From a virus: DNA of 23,657 nt. Below the pieces are notes generated by a model that saw only the letters and a list, made by a program, of their open reading frames with translations, did not search any database and had not been told where the DNA came from. Below are positions 13,142-21,511 of the stretch, in pieces. The first letter of the stretch is position 1, and each line of letters starts with the position of its first letter. The stretch is taken from IMG/VR virus record IMGVR_UViG_3300042892_001873, positions 1 through 23,657 of that record. One strand, 5' to 3'. The position numbers and the translations under genes are program-made.

Positions 13142-16100
13142 ATGGCTGAAAATAATGAAAATATGGACAATCTGAACGAAACGGTTCGTAAGCTTGACGA
13201 TTCAATGCGTCAAATGTCTGAGCGAAACGAGCAGATGGCCGCTGCCATGCTAGCCATGATGAGTAACATGACGGGCACGGGCAAGTCAATGAAAGACTCT
13301 ACGTTGTCTGCGACAGAAGCCGCAAAATCATTGAGAACTCTGCAAAGAGGTATTGAAGAAACAACCGAAGCAGAAAAAATCAACGCAGAAATGTCTAGAA
13401 AATACGCCGAGGCTATGGCTAATTTTTCTAAAGCCGCAACTTCTGGTACTGCTGCCTTGACATCAATGACAAGCGCAGTGTTGTCGGGTAAAGACGGATT
13501 TGAAAAATACAATAATACGATAAAGAATGCAGGTGATGCCGCACTCAGTTTAGGTAAAAACTTTGGTATATTGGGTACTATCTTAGGTGGTGTCATCAAA
13601 GGCTTCTCTATGGTTGCCGAAATGGCAACTAAACAAGCGGATGATTTATTAAAAGCTACAGATAAAATCAGTCAAACAGGTGCCGCTAACAAGTTCTCTG
13701 CTGAACAAGTTAGACAGATGGGAGCCAAAGCTGGTCTAGCATCCGATCAGATGGACAAGTTAATCAAGCCAATGACAAGCTTGAGCGGCGGCTTAACTAT
13801 ATTAGGTAATAGTTCATCAGATGGTGTAAAAGCATTTACAGAAATGACCGCTGTTACAAAAGAACAGCGAATGGCATTTCAACGTTTGGGGTTTGATGAT
13901 GAAGCTAGAATTAAAGCACAAGCTGACTATGTTTCATTATTAGAGAAGTCCGGCGCCGGCTTATCTAAATCAGAAAAGACAGGTGAATCATTACGTAGAC
14001 AGTCATTAGCTTATGCTGAGAACCTTGTTGTTCTTGCCGAAATGTCAGGTAAGAACGTTGAGGAGATGAAGAAACAGCAAGAAGTCAATAGAGCCACATA
14101 TGAGTGGAAGTTGATGGAAAACAAATGGGCTATGGATCGCAAAGCCGCTGAAGCTGCCGGAGACACTGATAAGGTTAAGCGGATTGATGCTGAAAAAGAA
14201 GCCGCAAAGAAACTTATTGATGACGTTGGTGCATTAGGAGATCCTGCAAAAACAGCCGCAGTTCAAATGCAATATTTAACTGGAGCTATCACCAAAGAAT
14301 CAGCTAATATGGCTGTATTAGGTGTAGACGTTCAGAAACAGATTGATGCAGCCAAGAAAGGTCAGTATAAGCAAGGTGAGTTTATTGATGAGTACGATAA
14401 AAAAGCAAAAACAATGCTTGAAAATAATCGTACTGCACTTGCATTTTCAGACGAATTACGTAAAGCAACTGGATTAACTGAACAAACTATTGCCGGTTTT
14501 ACTAAGCGTTCAACTAACGACAAGACACAGGTTGAAATTGCAGCCGGCGGCAGACAAGCAGTTGAAGACAACAAAAATAATAAAGGCCCAGCGGCAACAG
14601 ATCCTGCGCAAGTTGCACGTAACGAGTTAACAGAAGCAGAACGTTCGGCTAAATTAAAAGTAGATGAATTAATAGCTTCTATGAACCCGTTATTGAAAGG
14701 GTTTGATGCGTCTACAATTGCAGCCACTGCACTAGCCGCGGCTGCTGCCATCGCCGCTACTGCATTAACTGTTATGGCTGGTAAAGCCGCATTGGGTAAA
14801 GTCGGTGACTTATTAGGAGATGGCAAGGGTAAAGGTAAAGGTACAGATAAAACTGGAGGAAAAGGCAAACCGACACCGCCTCGCGGACCAGATGGTAGAT
14901 TTGTTAAAGCAGGCGCTACTGCAACCAAAGGCGCCGGCATGCTTGGTACATTGGGTAAAGGTGCGTCTGCATTGGGTAGGGTAGCAGGACCTGCAGCCGG
15001 TGTAATAGCAGTGGGTGCTGGAGCAATGACTGCATATCAAGGTGCCAAAGATGTAGATGAAAAAGTTAAATCGGGTGAACTAACTAAAGACGAAGGTACT
15101 GTTAAGAAATCAGAAGCCGTTGGAACAGGTGTTGGTCAAGCGGCCGGCGGCGCAGCCGGCGCTTGGGGAGGAGCAGCCGCTGGAGCCGCAATCGGTTCAG
15201 TAGTACCGGTTGTAGGAACTCTTATTGGTGGACTGTTAGGGGCGGCAGTTGGTGGTTGGTTAGGTAGTAAAGGTGGTGAAATTGTAGGTGAAAAAGTAGG
15301 TAAGAGTGTAGGCAAATCTATGGTTGATAAACCAGCAATTGCAGGTGCTCCAGGTGCTCCAGTTGCAGGTGCTCCAGTTGCAGGTGCTCCAGTTGCAGGT
15401 GCTCCAGTTGCAGGTGCTCCAGTTGCAGGTTCTCCGGAGGCAGGAAATGTAGCTAAAATTATTGCTGACAAAGAAATTGAAGCTAGAAAAGATTCTACTA
15501 AAGCAACTGATACGCTAAACAAAACTTATTTGTCAACCAAAAAAGCAATGGAAGATTTGACACAAGCTATTAATGATTTATCAAACATTGCTACTGTAAA
15601 AGATCAACCAGGATCATCTGAAGATAAAGCAAAACGCTTAGAAGAAATTTATAAGAGAATTAGTGGCGCGAGTACTAGTGGAGGTGCAACTGCCCCATCT
15701 GGTGGAGGTGGTAAAGCTACTGCTCCGTCTGGCCCCGGCACTACAGCCCCATCTGGTGGAGGTGGTAAAGCTACTGCTCCGTCTGGCCCCGGCACTACAG
15801 CCCCATCTGGTGGAGGTGGTAAAGCTACTGCCCCGTCTGGTGGAGGTGGTAAAGCTACTGCCCCGTCTGGCCCCGGCACTACAGCCCCATCTGGTGGAGG
15901 TGCAACTGCCCCATCTGGTGGAGGTGGTAAAGCTACTGCTCCGTCTAGTAGCGGTGGTGGTAAAGCAGGATCGTCACCACCACCTTTATCACCGCAACCA
16001 CCAGACGGCTCAACCGATACAGCTAGTAAGATTAAACCTGAAGATGTAATAAAATTCACAGCTAAGTCAGGAAGCAAAGAAGCATTTGACGGATTAAACA

Positions 16101-16696
16101 GTGGTATTAAAACTGCTGTTCTCAATGCCGCTGAGGAGTATAAAGCAAGTACCGGTAAAATTATACAACTGAACAGTGCCAAGCGAGATCCAGCAGATCA
16201 ACAAAGATTGTATGATGACTGGGTTGCACGTGGTAAAACCGGCATGCCAGTTGGTAAACCTGGGCGCAGTTTGCACGAAAAAGGCGAAGCAGTTGATATA
16301 CAAAATTACAATGATCCTGCCGCTATAGCCGCATTTAACAAACAAGGGTTATCACAAAAAGTACCTAACGATCCAGTACACTTCCAAGCACGTGACGGTG
16401 GCATGTTTAACGGGCCAAATTCAGGATACGATGTTACGTTGCATGGTAAAGAAATGGTTATTCCTACTCCAGATGTATCCAAGATGTTTGATGGTAAAGA
16501 CAAGGTAGATAAACAAGAATTATCATCTGTTTTTAATCAACAAAACACTAATAATACACAATCAAGTGATACAGCTACCGCAGATATGATTGCTAAACTG
16601 ATGGAAATGATGGAAGAAAAAATGGATGATATGATAGATAAACTAAGTGATAGTCATAGCACCCAAGAGCAATTATTAAAGTATTCTAAAGCTTAA
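13142..16696 (+). CDS. Tape-measure-like tail protein with M15-type peptidase module
   Basis: This 1184-residue protein likely sets tail length and crosses the envelope at injection. It starts with a long alpha-helical, Met/Lys/Glu-rich part. Hydrophobic Ala/Gly segments follow at about 525-552 and 620-707, as is usual for tape-measure proteins that insert in membranes. Next come a GAPVA repeat linker (about 737-762) and a longer Ala-Pro-Ser-Gly linker (about 848-936). The peptidase module (about 970-1085) resembles M15 D,D-peptidases of the VanY/endolysin type, with SLHEKGEAVDI (H1045, D1052) and DPVHF (H1080) as putative zinc ligands. The tail end has GGMFNGPNSGY and LHGKEMVIPTP, a motif common near the end of tape measures, then a Met-rich coiled coil. 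The module probably cuts cell-wall peptides at entry. The divergent gp26/frameshift genes fit as its chaperones. ATG 13142 lacks a strong Shine-Dalgarno sequence. Confidence 0.82.
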   Translation: MAENNENMDNLNETVRKLDDSMRQMSERNEQMAAAMLAMMSNMTGTGKSMKDSTLSATEAAKSLRTLQRGIEETTEAEKINAEMSRKYAEAMANFSKAATSGTAALTSMTSAVLSGKDGFEKYNNTIKNAGDAALSLGKNFGILGTILGGVIKGFSMVAEMATKQADDLLKATDKISQTGAANKFSAEQVRQMGAKAGLASDQMDKLIKPMTSLSGGLTILGNSSSDGVKAFTEMTAVTKEQRMAFQRLGFDDEARIKAQADYVSLLEKSGAGLSKSEKTGESLRRQSLAYAENLVVLAEMSGKNVEEMKKQQEVNRATYEWKLMENKWAMDRKAAEAAGDTDKVKRIDAEKEAAKKLIDDVGALGDPAKTAAVQMQYLTGAITKESANMAVLGVDVQKQIDAAKKGQYKQGEFIDEYDKKAKTMLENNRTALAFSDELRKATGLTEQTIAGFTKRSTNDKTQVEIAAGGRQAVEDNKNNKGPAATDPAQVARNELTEAERSAKLKVDELIASMNPLLKGFDASTIAATALAAAAAIAATALTVMAGKAALGKVGDLLGDGKGKGKGTDKTGGKGKPTPPRGPDGRFVKAGATATKGAGMLGTLGKGASALGRVAGPAAGVIAVGAGAMTAYQGAKDVDEKVKSGELTKDEGTVKKSEAVGTGVGQAAGGAAGAWGGAAAGAAIGSVVPVVGTLIGGLLGAAVGGWLGSKGGEIVGEKVGKSVGKSMVDKPAIAGAPGAPVAGAPVAGAPVAGAPVAGAPVAGSPEAGNVAKIIADKEIEARKDSTKATDTLNKTYLSTKKAMEDLTQAINDLSNIATVKDQPGSSEDKAKRLEEIYKRISGASTSGGATAPSGGGGKATAPSGPGTTAPSGGGGKATAPSGPGTTAPSGGGGKATAPSGGGGKATAPSGPGTTAPSGGGATAPSGGGGKATAPSSSGGGKAGSSPPPLSPQPPDGSTDTASKIKPEDVIKFTAKSGSKEAFDGLNSGIKTAVLNAAEEYKASTGKIIQLNSAKRDPADQQRLYDDWVARGKTGMPVGKPGRSLHEKGEAVDIQNYNDPAAIAAFNKQGLSQKVPNDPVHFQARDGGMFNGPNSGYDVTLHGKEMVIPTPDVSKMFDGKDKVDKQELSSVFNQQNTNNTQSSDTATADMIAKLMEMMEEKMDDMIDKLSDSHSTQEQLLKYSKA
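15353..15427 (+). repeat. Five perfect 15-bp tandem repeats
   Basis: The unit GGTGCTCCAGTTGCA is repeated five times without mismatch, encoding (GAPVA)5 in the tape-measure-like protein, with partial units on both sides. The identity at third codon positions points to recent expansion or ongoing slippage. Confidence 0.95.
15684..15946 (+). repeat. 27/54-bp tandem repeats encoding an Ala-Pro-Ser-Gly linker
   Basis: An 18-residue unit (TAPSGGGGKATAPSGPGT) built of two related 9-residue halves is repeated several times with whole-half insertions and deletions. DNA copies are almost identical, differing at single positions such as GCT/GCC. It is a flexible spacer before the peptidase module. It also opens long meaningless frames on the other strand. 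Confidence 0.92.
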
Positions 16697-16697
16697 C

Positions 16698-16705
16698 GCT
16701 AAATA
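16698..16705 (+). promoter_or_regulatory. Late promoter motif before the portal gene
   Basis: GCTAAATA ends 7 nt before the portal ATG at 16713, in the 16-nt gap after the tape-measure stop. At the usual late promoter spacing the RNA would begin at about the start codon. No Shine-Dalgarno sequence is seen. Confidence 0.5.
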
Positions 16706-16712
16706 CTACGCT

Positions 16713-18512
16713 ATGACATATAAAAAACGTTTTTTAAACAAAAGTGGTATCTCCAGTCCAATCTCAGGCGGCAATAGTAATCCAGGTGCCTGGAATGGTA
16801 GCCCCGGACAAAATGGGTCTGATACAGGTGGATGGAATAATGACCAGTTTGGATATAAGAACTATGGAAGTCGTCTTCCAGAAGTATATACAGGTCACCC
16901 AAACCGTATTGAGCGTTACAACCAGTATGAGATGATGGACGTTGATGCAGAAATCAACGCTTGTTTAGATATTATCTCTGAGTTCAGTACTCAGAAAAAT
17001 GAACATAACAAAACACCTTTTGCATTTGAATTCAAAGAAGAACCTACTCAACACGAAGTTGAGTTATTAAAGACTCAATTGCAACAGTGGTGTAAACTAA
17101 ACGAATTTGATACTAGAGTTTTTAAGATTTTTAGAAACACTATCAAATTTGGCGATCAAGTATTTGTGAGAGATCCAGAGAACTTTAAGTTGTACTGGAT
17201 TGACATGACTAAAATTATTAAAGTTATTGTTAATGAAAGTGAAGGTAAGAAGCCGGAACAATATGTTATCAAAGACATTAATATTAACTTACAAAACTTA
17301 TCTGCGGCTCAAAAGACTAACACAGACTTTGCGGCTAATCCTGCAACAGGTTTAGGTGGTACAGGCGGCGGAGGCTCAGGAGGTAGTGGTGGATACACTG
17401 CACCAAGTATGCCATACAACACAACAGGTAGTCGATTCACTTTGGGCCAGAGCGAGTCAGCCATAGATGCTAAACATGTAGTCCATCTAAGTTTGACAGA
17501 GGGTCTGGATCGTTTCTGGCCCTTTGGACAATCAGTATTGGAAAACATTTTCAAAGTCTATAAGCAAAAAGAATTGCTTGAAGATGCTGTTCTTATCTAT
17601 CGTGTACAACGTGCGCCTGAACGTAGAATGTTTAAAATTGACGTTGGTAATATGCCAAGTCACATGGCTATGGCTTTTGTGGAGAGAATAAAGAATGAAA
17701 TTCATCAACGTAGAATTCCATCAATATATGGAGGTTCTAGTGTAGTTGACGCTAGTTATAACCCATTATCAATGAACGAAGATTACTTCTTCCCAGTCAC
17801 TGCTGACGGCAGAGGATCAAGTGTTGAAGTATTACCCGGTGGACAAAATTTGGGAGAGATTGATGACTTACGCTACTTCAACAATAGGTTAGCTCGTGGC
17901 TTGCGAGTACCAAGTAGCTATCTTCCTACAGGGCCAGATGATAACACAACTCCATTAAGTGACGGTCGTGTTGGTACTGCGATGATTCAAGAGTTCCGTT
18001 TCAATCAATACTGTGAACGTCTTCAAAGCTATTTGGCAATGAAGTTAGATGAGGAATTTAAATTATTCTTGCGTTGGAGAGGCTTCAACATTGATTCAGG
18101 TCTATTCCAATTAACATTCAATCCACCACAAAACTTTGCCGCATATCGTCAAAGTGAATTAGATACTGCACGTATCAGTTCATTCACTGCGATTGAACAG
18201 TACCCGTATATCTCTAAACGTTTTGCATTGGAACGTTTCTTAGGTCTTACTGAAGAAGAAATTTCTAAGAACGAAACTATGTGGCGTGAAGAAAATAATA
18301 AAGAATCTGATAATGATCCTGCAGGATCAGACTTACGTAGTGTGGGTGTATCAGTTGGTGATCTAGAAACAGATGAACAAACAGCGACAGACATGGAAGC
18401 TCCGCCAGAAGAAGGTGCAATGCCTGACGGTGCTGTTGCAGGCCCAGTAGGCGATGCGGCTACAGGCGGCATGGCAGGTGGAACTCCTGCTCCCGCTGGA
18501 AACGGAATGTAA
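16713..18512 (+). CDS. 20: Portal vertex protein, gp20 family
   Basis: This 599-residue homologue of T4 gp20 forms the dodecameric ring at the capsid vertex that nucleates the prohead and is the DNA channel and packaging-motor docking site. Family features include LPEVYTGHPNRIERYNQYE, the acidic MMDVDAEINACLDIISEFST, and FDTRVFKIFRNTIKFGDQVF. Further on are RVQRAPERRMFKIDVGNMP and FRFNQYCERLQSYLAMKLDE. It is longer than T4 gp20 (524). The excess includes a Gly-rich insertion (about 210-235, GLGGTGGGGSGGSGG) and an acidic/Gly/Pro-rich C-terminal tail (from about 535). It opens the head-gene series 20-x-core-21-22-23, the same order as in T4. The start sits directly behind a late promoter motif without a ribosome binding site. 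Confidence 0.95.
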   Translation: MTYKKRFLNKSGISSPISGGNSNPGAWNGSPGQNGSDTGGWNNDQFGYKNYGSRLPEVYTGHPNRIERYNQYEMMDVDAEINACLDIISEFSTQKNEHNKTPFAFEFKEEPTQHEVELLKTQLQQWCKLNEFDTRVFKIFRNTIKFGDQVFVRDPENFKLYWIDMTKIIKVIVNESEGKKPEQYVIKDININLQNLSAAQKTNTDFAANPATGLGGTGGGGSGGSGGYTAPSMPYNTTGSRFTLGQSESAIDAKHVVHLSLTEGLDRFWPFGQSVLENIFKVYKQKELLEDAVLIYRVQRAPERRMFKIDVGNMPSHMAMAFVERIKNEIHQRRIPSIYGGSSVVDASYNPLSMNEDYFFPVTADGRGSSVEVLPGGQNLGEIDDLRYFNNRLARGLRVPSSYLPTGPDDNTTPLSDGRVGTAMIQEFRFNQYCERLQSYLAMKLDEEFKLFLRWRGFNIDSGLFQLTFNPPQNFAAYRQSELDTARISSFTAIEQYPYISKRFALERFLGLTEEEISKNETMWREENNKESDNDPAGSDLRSVGVSVGDLETDEQTATDMEAPPEEGAMPDGAVAGPVGDAATGGMAGGTPAPAGNGM

Positions 18513-18515
18513 AAA

Positions 18516-18523
18516 GATAAATA
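18516..18523 (+). promoter_or_regulatory. Late promoter motif before the small head ORF
   Basis: GATAAATA ends 5 nt before ATG 18529, just after the portal stop. No Shine-Dalgarno sequence lies between, again predicting a leaderless or near-leaderless transcript. Confidence 0.5.
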
Positions 18524-18528
18524 CTAAC

Positions 18529-18765
18529 ATGAAATTATTTGAGATGTTTGACGCCGCTGTAGAAGGTTATCAGGATTTATCTGCTGATAACAGTAAGCCT
18601 AAGTGGCGTGAATCCCGTAAAACAAAACTAACATTAAAACAAATTCGTAAGTTAAGAAAGATGTTAGATGTTCGTAACTACGAAAAACAGAAGTATATGA
18701 AGAAAGTTCATGAGCAATACGGTGCGGCAGCAGCCGCTGCCGGAGCAGAAACTCCGACAATTTAA
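18529..18765 (+). CDS. Small basic protein between portal and core protein
   Basis: This 78-residue protein has a Lys/Arg-rich helical centre (KWRESRKTKLTLKQIRKLRK, then MLDVRNYEKQKYMKKVHEQYG) and an Ala-rich tail. It sits where gene 67 lies in T4 (between 20 and the next core gene) but is basic, while T4 gp67 is acidic, so I do not transfer the name. It could be a minor prohead core component or bind the acidic protein encoded next, its charge complement. ATG 18529 is preferred over longer frames that begin inside the portal gene because of the preceding late motif and the match to the start of a helical domain. A strong hairpin terminator follows. Confidence 0.75.
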   Translation: MKLFEMFDAAVEGYQDLSADNSKPKWRESRKTKLTLKQIRKLRKMLDVRNYEKQKYMKKVHEQYGAAAAAAGAETPTI

Positions 18766-18798
18766 CAGTAAAAATGTTATTCTGAACGAAAACGTAAA

Positions 18799-18823
18799 AA
18801 AACAGCACTTATTGTGCTGTTTT
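18799..18823. terminator. Bidirectional-looking intrinsic terminator
   Basis: AAAACAGCAC (18799-18808) pairs with GTGCTGTTTT (18814-18823) around TTATT, a 10-bp stem. The plus strand ends in TTTT, part of the stem. The minus strand has a longer T-run from the A7 at 18796-18802. It separates the small head ORF from the core-protein gene, which has its own promoter motif. Confidence 0.75.
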
Positions 18824-18834
18824 CCATGATACAC

Positions 18835-18842
18835 ACTAAATA
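18835..18842 (+). promoter_or_regulatory. Late promoter motif for the core-21-22-23 unit
   Basis: ACTAAATA lies 36 nt before ATG 18879, directly after the hairpin terminator, leaving a leader with AGGAGA (18865-18870). This is the conventional arrangement, in contrast to the leaderless sites elsewhere. Confidence 0.65.
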
Positions 18843-18878
18843 ATTCTACAAAGCCATTCTACTTAGGAGAACCAAACA

Positions 18879-19724
18879 ATGGATAACAAAAAATTTGAAC
18901 AACTTATTAATTTAATCATTAATGAGGACGAAGAACAAGCACGTGCATTGTTCCATGATATCGTGGTTGAAAAAAGCCGCGAAATCTATGAAGGAATGAT
19001 GGATGACGAAATGCAAGAAGGCATGGGCGGACAAGTAGGTGATCTACTTGACGAAATCAATGCTGAAGAAGCCGGCGGCATGACTGAAGATGACGAAGCT
19101 GATATTGAATTTGATGACGAAGCTGAAGAAGACGGTGAAGATTTCACTAGTGACTTAGAAGCTGATGTTGAAGGCGATGCAGGCGAGAACTTGGAAGACC
19201 GTGTTGTTGACTTAGAAGATAAATTAGACCAGCTAATGGCTGAGTTTGAAGACATCATGGGTGGTGACGCTGAAGAAGACATGGGCGGCGAAGAAGACTT
19301 CGGTGGTGAAGAAGAATTCGGCGGCGAAGAAGACATGGGCGGCGAAGAAGCTATGATGGAAGCTGTACAGTTAAAGCAAGTTGGTGGTCAAACATACAAC
19401 AAGTACGGTAACATGGGTGATAATGGCGCTCAAACAAAGAGCCCAAGCCTAGTAAACAGCGGTCAAGCTGGAATGGATTCTAAGCCAGTTAAATTCTCTG
19501 GTGCATCTGAGTCTGTTCCTACAAGCCCAAAAGCTCCAAGCAATGCTTATACAAAAGGTGAAACGTCTGTAAAAGGTGCTGGATCATTTAAGAATGCTCC
19601 TGCTCAGAACAACTTTAGTGAAAAAGGTGAATCTACACCTAAGCCAGTTACTAAAGATGAAGCAGGTAAAGTACGTAGCCCAGTAGCTGAGTCACGTAAT
19701 ACTCCAGCTAAAAGACGTATCTAA
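18879..19724 (+). CDS. Acidic prohead core protein (gp67/gp68-like)
   Basis: This 281-residue protein has a short helical N-terminus (KKFEQLINLIINEDEEQARA, then LFHDIVVEKSREIYEGMMDD) reminiscent of T4 gp67 (a helix with RKLFAEAM and an acidic tail). A very acidic region follows at about 45-165, including repeated GGEEDFGGEEEFGGEEDMGG, then a hydrophilic Ser/Pro/Lys-rich tail. Its position just before the protease and scaffold genes, and its charge, suit an internal core protein that shapes the prohead and is degraded by gp21. It has a good AGGAGA ribosome site, and gp21 starts 15 nt after the stop. Whether it matches gp67 or gp68 cannot be settled by eye. Confidence 0.75.
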   Translation: MDNKKFEQLINLIINEDEEQARALFHDIVVEKSREIYEGMMDDEMQEGMGGQVGDLLDEINAEEAGGMTEDDEADIEFDDEAEEDGEDFTSDLEADVEGDAGENLEDRVVDLEDKLDQLMAEFEDIMGGDAEEDMGGEEDFGGEEEFGGEEDMGGEEAMMEAVQLKQVGGQTYNKYGNMGDNGAQTKSPSLVNSGQAGMDSKPVKFSGASESVPTSPKAPSNAYTKGETSVKGAGSFKNAPAQNNFSEKGESTPKPVTKDEAGKVRSPVAESRNTPAKRRI

Positions 19725-19739
19725 CAGGATCTGAGAGAA

Positions 19740-20375
19740 ATGGCTTTGTATCTCAAAGAACACTTGACATTCGACCGTGCTAGCATGGTCGTTGAGTCGT
19801 CAGGTGAAGGCAAAGAAAAGTCCCTTTATATGAAGGGGATTTTTATTCAGGGCGGGGTAAAGAATGCTAATGAGCGTGTTTACCCCGTTTCCGAAATTAC
19901 CAATGCTGTAGAAACTCTTAACAGTCAAATCTCAGAAGGCTATTCAGTCTTAGGTGAAGTCGATCATCCAGATGATTTAAAAATCAACTTAGACCGTGTG
20001 TCACATATGATTACATCTATGTGGATGGACGGGGCAAACGGCTTCGGCAAATTAAAGATTTTACCAACTCCAATGGGACAACTTGTGTCTACCATGTTGG
20101 AGAGTGGTGTCAAACTAGGTGTATCAAGTCGTGGTAGCGGAAACGTTAACGACATGAATGGCCATGTCAGTGACTTTGAAATAGTCACTGTGGATATTGT
20201 TGCTCAACCGAGCGCACCTAACGCTTATCCTAAAGCAATCTATGAAGGTATGATGAATATGCGTCATGGTCATAGAATGTTGGATATCGCTAAGGATGTT
20301 CAGGGCGACAAAAAAGTAGAAAAGTATTTGAAAGAGGAAGTAATGCGCCTCATCAAAGACTTGAAAATCAAATAA
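19740..20375 (+). CDS. 21: Prohead maturation protease, gp21 family
   Basis: This 211-residue serine protease matches T4 gp21 in length (212). It cleaves core and capsid proteins after the prohead is complete. The herpesvirus-assemblin/gp21-type catalytic residues are visible: His in GEVDHP (H76) and Ser in GVSSRGSG (S129/S130), with VTVDIVAQPSAPNAYP following at about 149-164. The N-terminal region MKGIFIQGGVKNANERVYP is also typical. It lies between the acidic core protein and the scaffold, spaced 15 and 12 nt, so it is part of one late operon. Cleavage sites of its (L/I)-x-E type are expected in its neighbours, for example LAE in the capsid protein. Confidence 0.93.
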   Translation: MALYLKEHLTFDRASMVVESSGEGKEKSLYMKGIFIQGGVKNANERVYPVSEITNAVETLNSQISEGYSVLGEVDHPDDLKINLDRVSHMITSMWMDGANGFGKLKILPTPMGQLVSTMLESGVKLGVSSRGSGNVNDMNGHVSDFEIVTVDIVAQPSAPNAYPKAIYEGMMNMRHGHRMLDIAKDVQGDKKVEKYLKEEVMRLIKDLKIK

Positions 20376-20387
20376 AGGGGAATAAGC

Positions 20388-21479
20388 ATGTTTGATGCTA
20401 TCAAACCATTACTTGACGGTGGACTAATCAATGAAGATGTTGGTCAAGCTCTTAACGAAGCTTGGGAAACAAAATTAAATGAAGCCCGAGAACAAGTACG
20501 TGCAGAATTACGTGAAGAATTTGCACAACGTTACGAACACGATAGAGTCGTAATGGTTGAAGCCCTTGATAAGATGGTTACAGAAAGCCTATCAGAAGAA
20601 ATTCAAGAATTTCGCTCTGAGAAGCAAGCAATGAACGAAGACCGTGTGAAAGCACAATCAAAATTACGTGAATCTGCAACAAAATTCAATGATTTCATGG
20701 TTACTAAACTAGCCGAAGAAATCAAAGAACTACGCAGTGACCGTAAGATTCAAAAAGAAAGTCAACAAAAACTAGAACAATTCGTTGTTCATGCATTGTC
20801 TAGAGAAATTAAAGAATTCTCACAAGATAAGAAAGCAGTTGTTGAAGCTAAGGTTAAGTTAGTTGCTGAAGGTCGTAAACAACTTGAAGCATTGAAGTCA
20901 CGCTTTGTGGCTGAAAGTGCTAAGAGATTGAATACGGTTGTAACATCTCATCTAAAGGGTGAAATGAGCCAATTGAAAGAAGACATTAAAGTTGCTCGTG
21001 AGAACAATTTTGGTCGTCGTCTATTTGAAGCATTTGCAGGTGAATTCAGTGTTACTCACTTAAATGAGAAATCTGAAACTCGCAAATTGGTAGCTCAACT
21101 AGTAGAGAAAGATTCTCAATTAGCTGAAGCTAAGAAACAAGTAAACCAAACTGCAAAGTTAGTTGAAAGTAAGGAACGTGAAGTTCGCATTATTAAAGAG
21201 TCGGTTCAACGTGAGAAAGCAATGGGAGAACTATTGTCTACTCTAAACGAAGAAAAGGCATCTGTAATGCAGAGCTTACTAGAAAGTGTGCAAACAACTA
21301 AGTTGCAAGCCGCTTTTGATAAGTATTTACCAGCAGTGTTGAATACCGGAGCTGACAAATCTACAAAGATTGTCAAGGAACGTATTGTAGAAGCAACTGG
21401 TAATAAAACTGCCAAAAAAGAAGTTGAAGTCGAAGCACGTGATAACGTAATTGATATTAAACGTCTGGCAGGGCTTTAA
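20388..21479 (+). CDS. 22: Prohead core scaffold protein, gp22-like
   Basis: This 363-residue, almost entirely helical and highly charged protein lies between protease and capsid genes, the place and character of T4 gp22 (269 residues), the main scaffold. A helical motif recurs: VTESLSEEIQEFRSEK (64-79), VTKLAEEIKELRSDRK (105-120), VHALSREIKEFSQDKK (about 134-149), and a weaker one near 185 (VTSHLKGEMSQLKED), suggesting growth by internal duplication. The C-terminus is EARDNVIDIKRLAGL. AAAGGGG lies 7 nt before the ATG. The name rests on gene order and composition more than on sequence identity. Confidence 0.85.
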   Translation: MFDAIKPLLDGGLINEDVGQALNEAWETKLNEAREQVRAELREEFAQRYEHDRVVMVEALDKMVTESLSEEIQEFRSEKQAMNEDRVKAQSKLRESATKFNDFMVTKLAEEIKELRSDRKIQKESQQKLEQFVVHALSREIKEFSQDKKAVVEAKVKLVAEGRKQLEALKSRFVAESAKRLNTVVTSHLKGEMSQLKEDIKVARENNFGRRLFEAFAGEFSVTHLNEKSETRKLVAQLVEKDSQLAEAKKQVNQTAKLVESKEREVRIIKESVQREKAMGELLSTLNEEKASVMQSLLESVQTTKLQAAFDKYLPAVLNTGADKSTKIVKERIVEATGNKTAKKEVEVEARDNVIDIKRLAGL

Positions 21480-21511
21480 AAATAAAGACATAGATTTAGG
21501 AGAAATATAAA

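Noticed and set aside
15684-15946. CRISPR-like direct repeats
   Set aside because: No unique spacers; contiguous in-frame units encoding a linker.
15136-16182. Long minus-strand and extra plus-strand frames over the tape-measure repeats
   Set aside because: Repeats with lengths divisible by three keep several frames open. Products are pure Pro/Ala or Pro/Gly repeats with no start signals.
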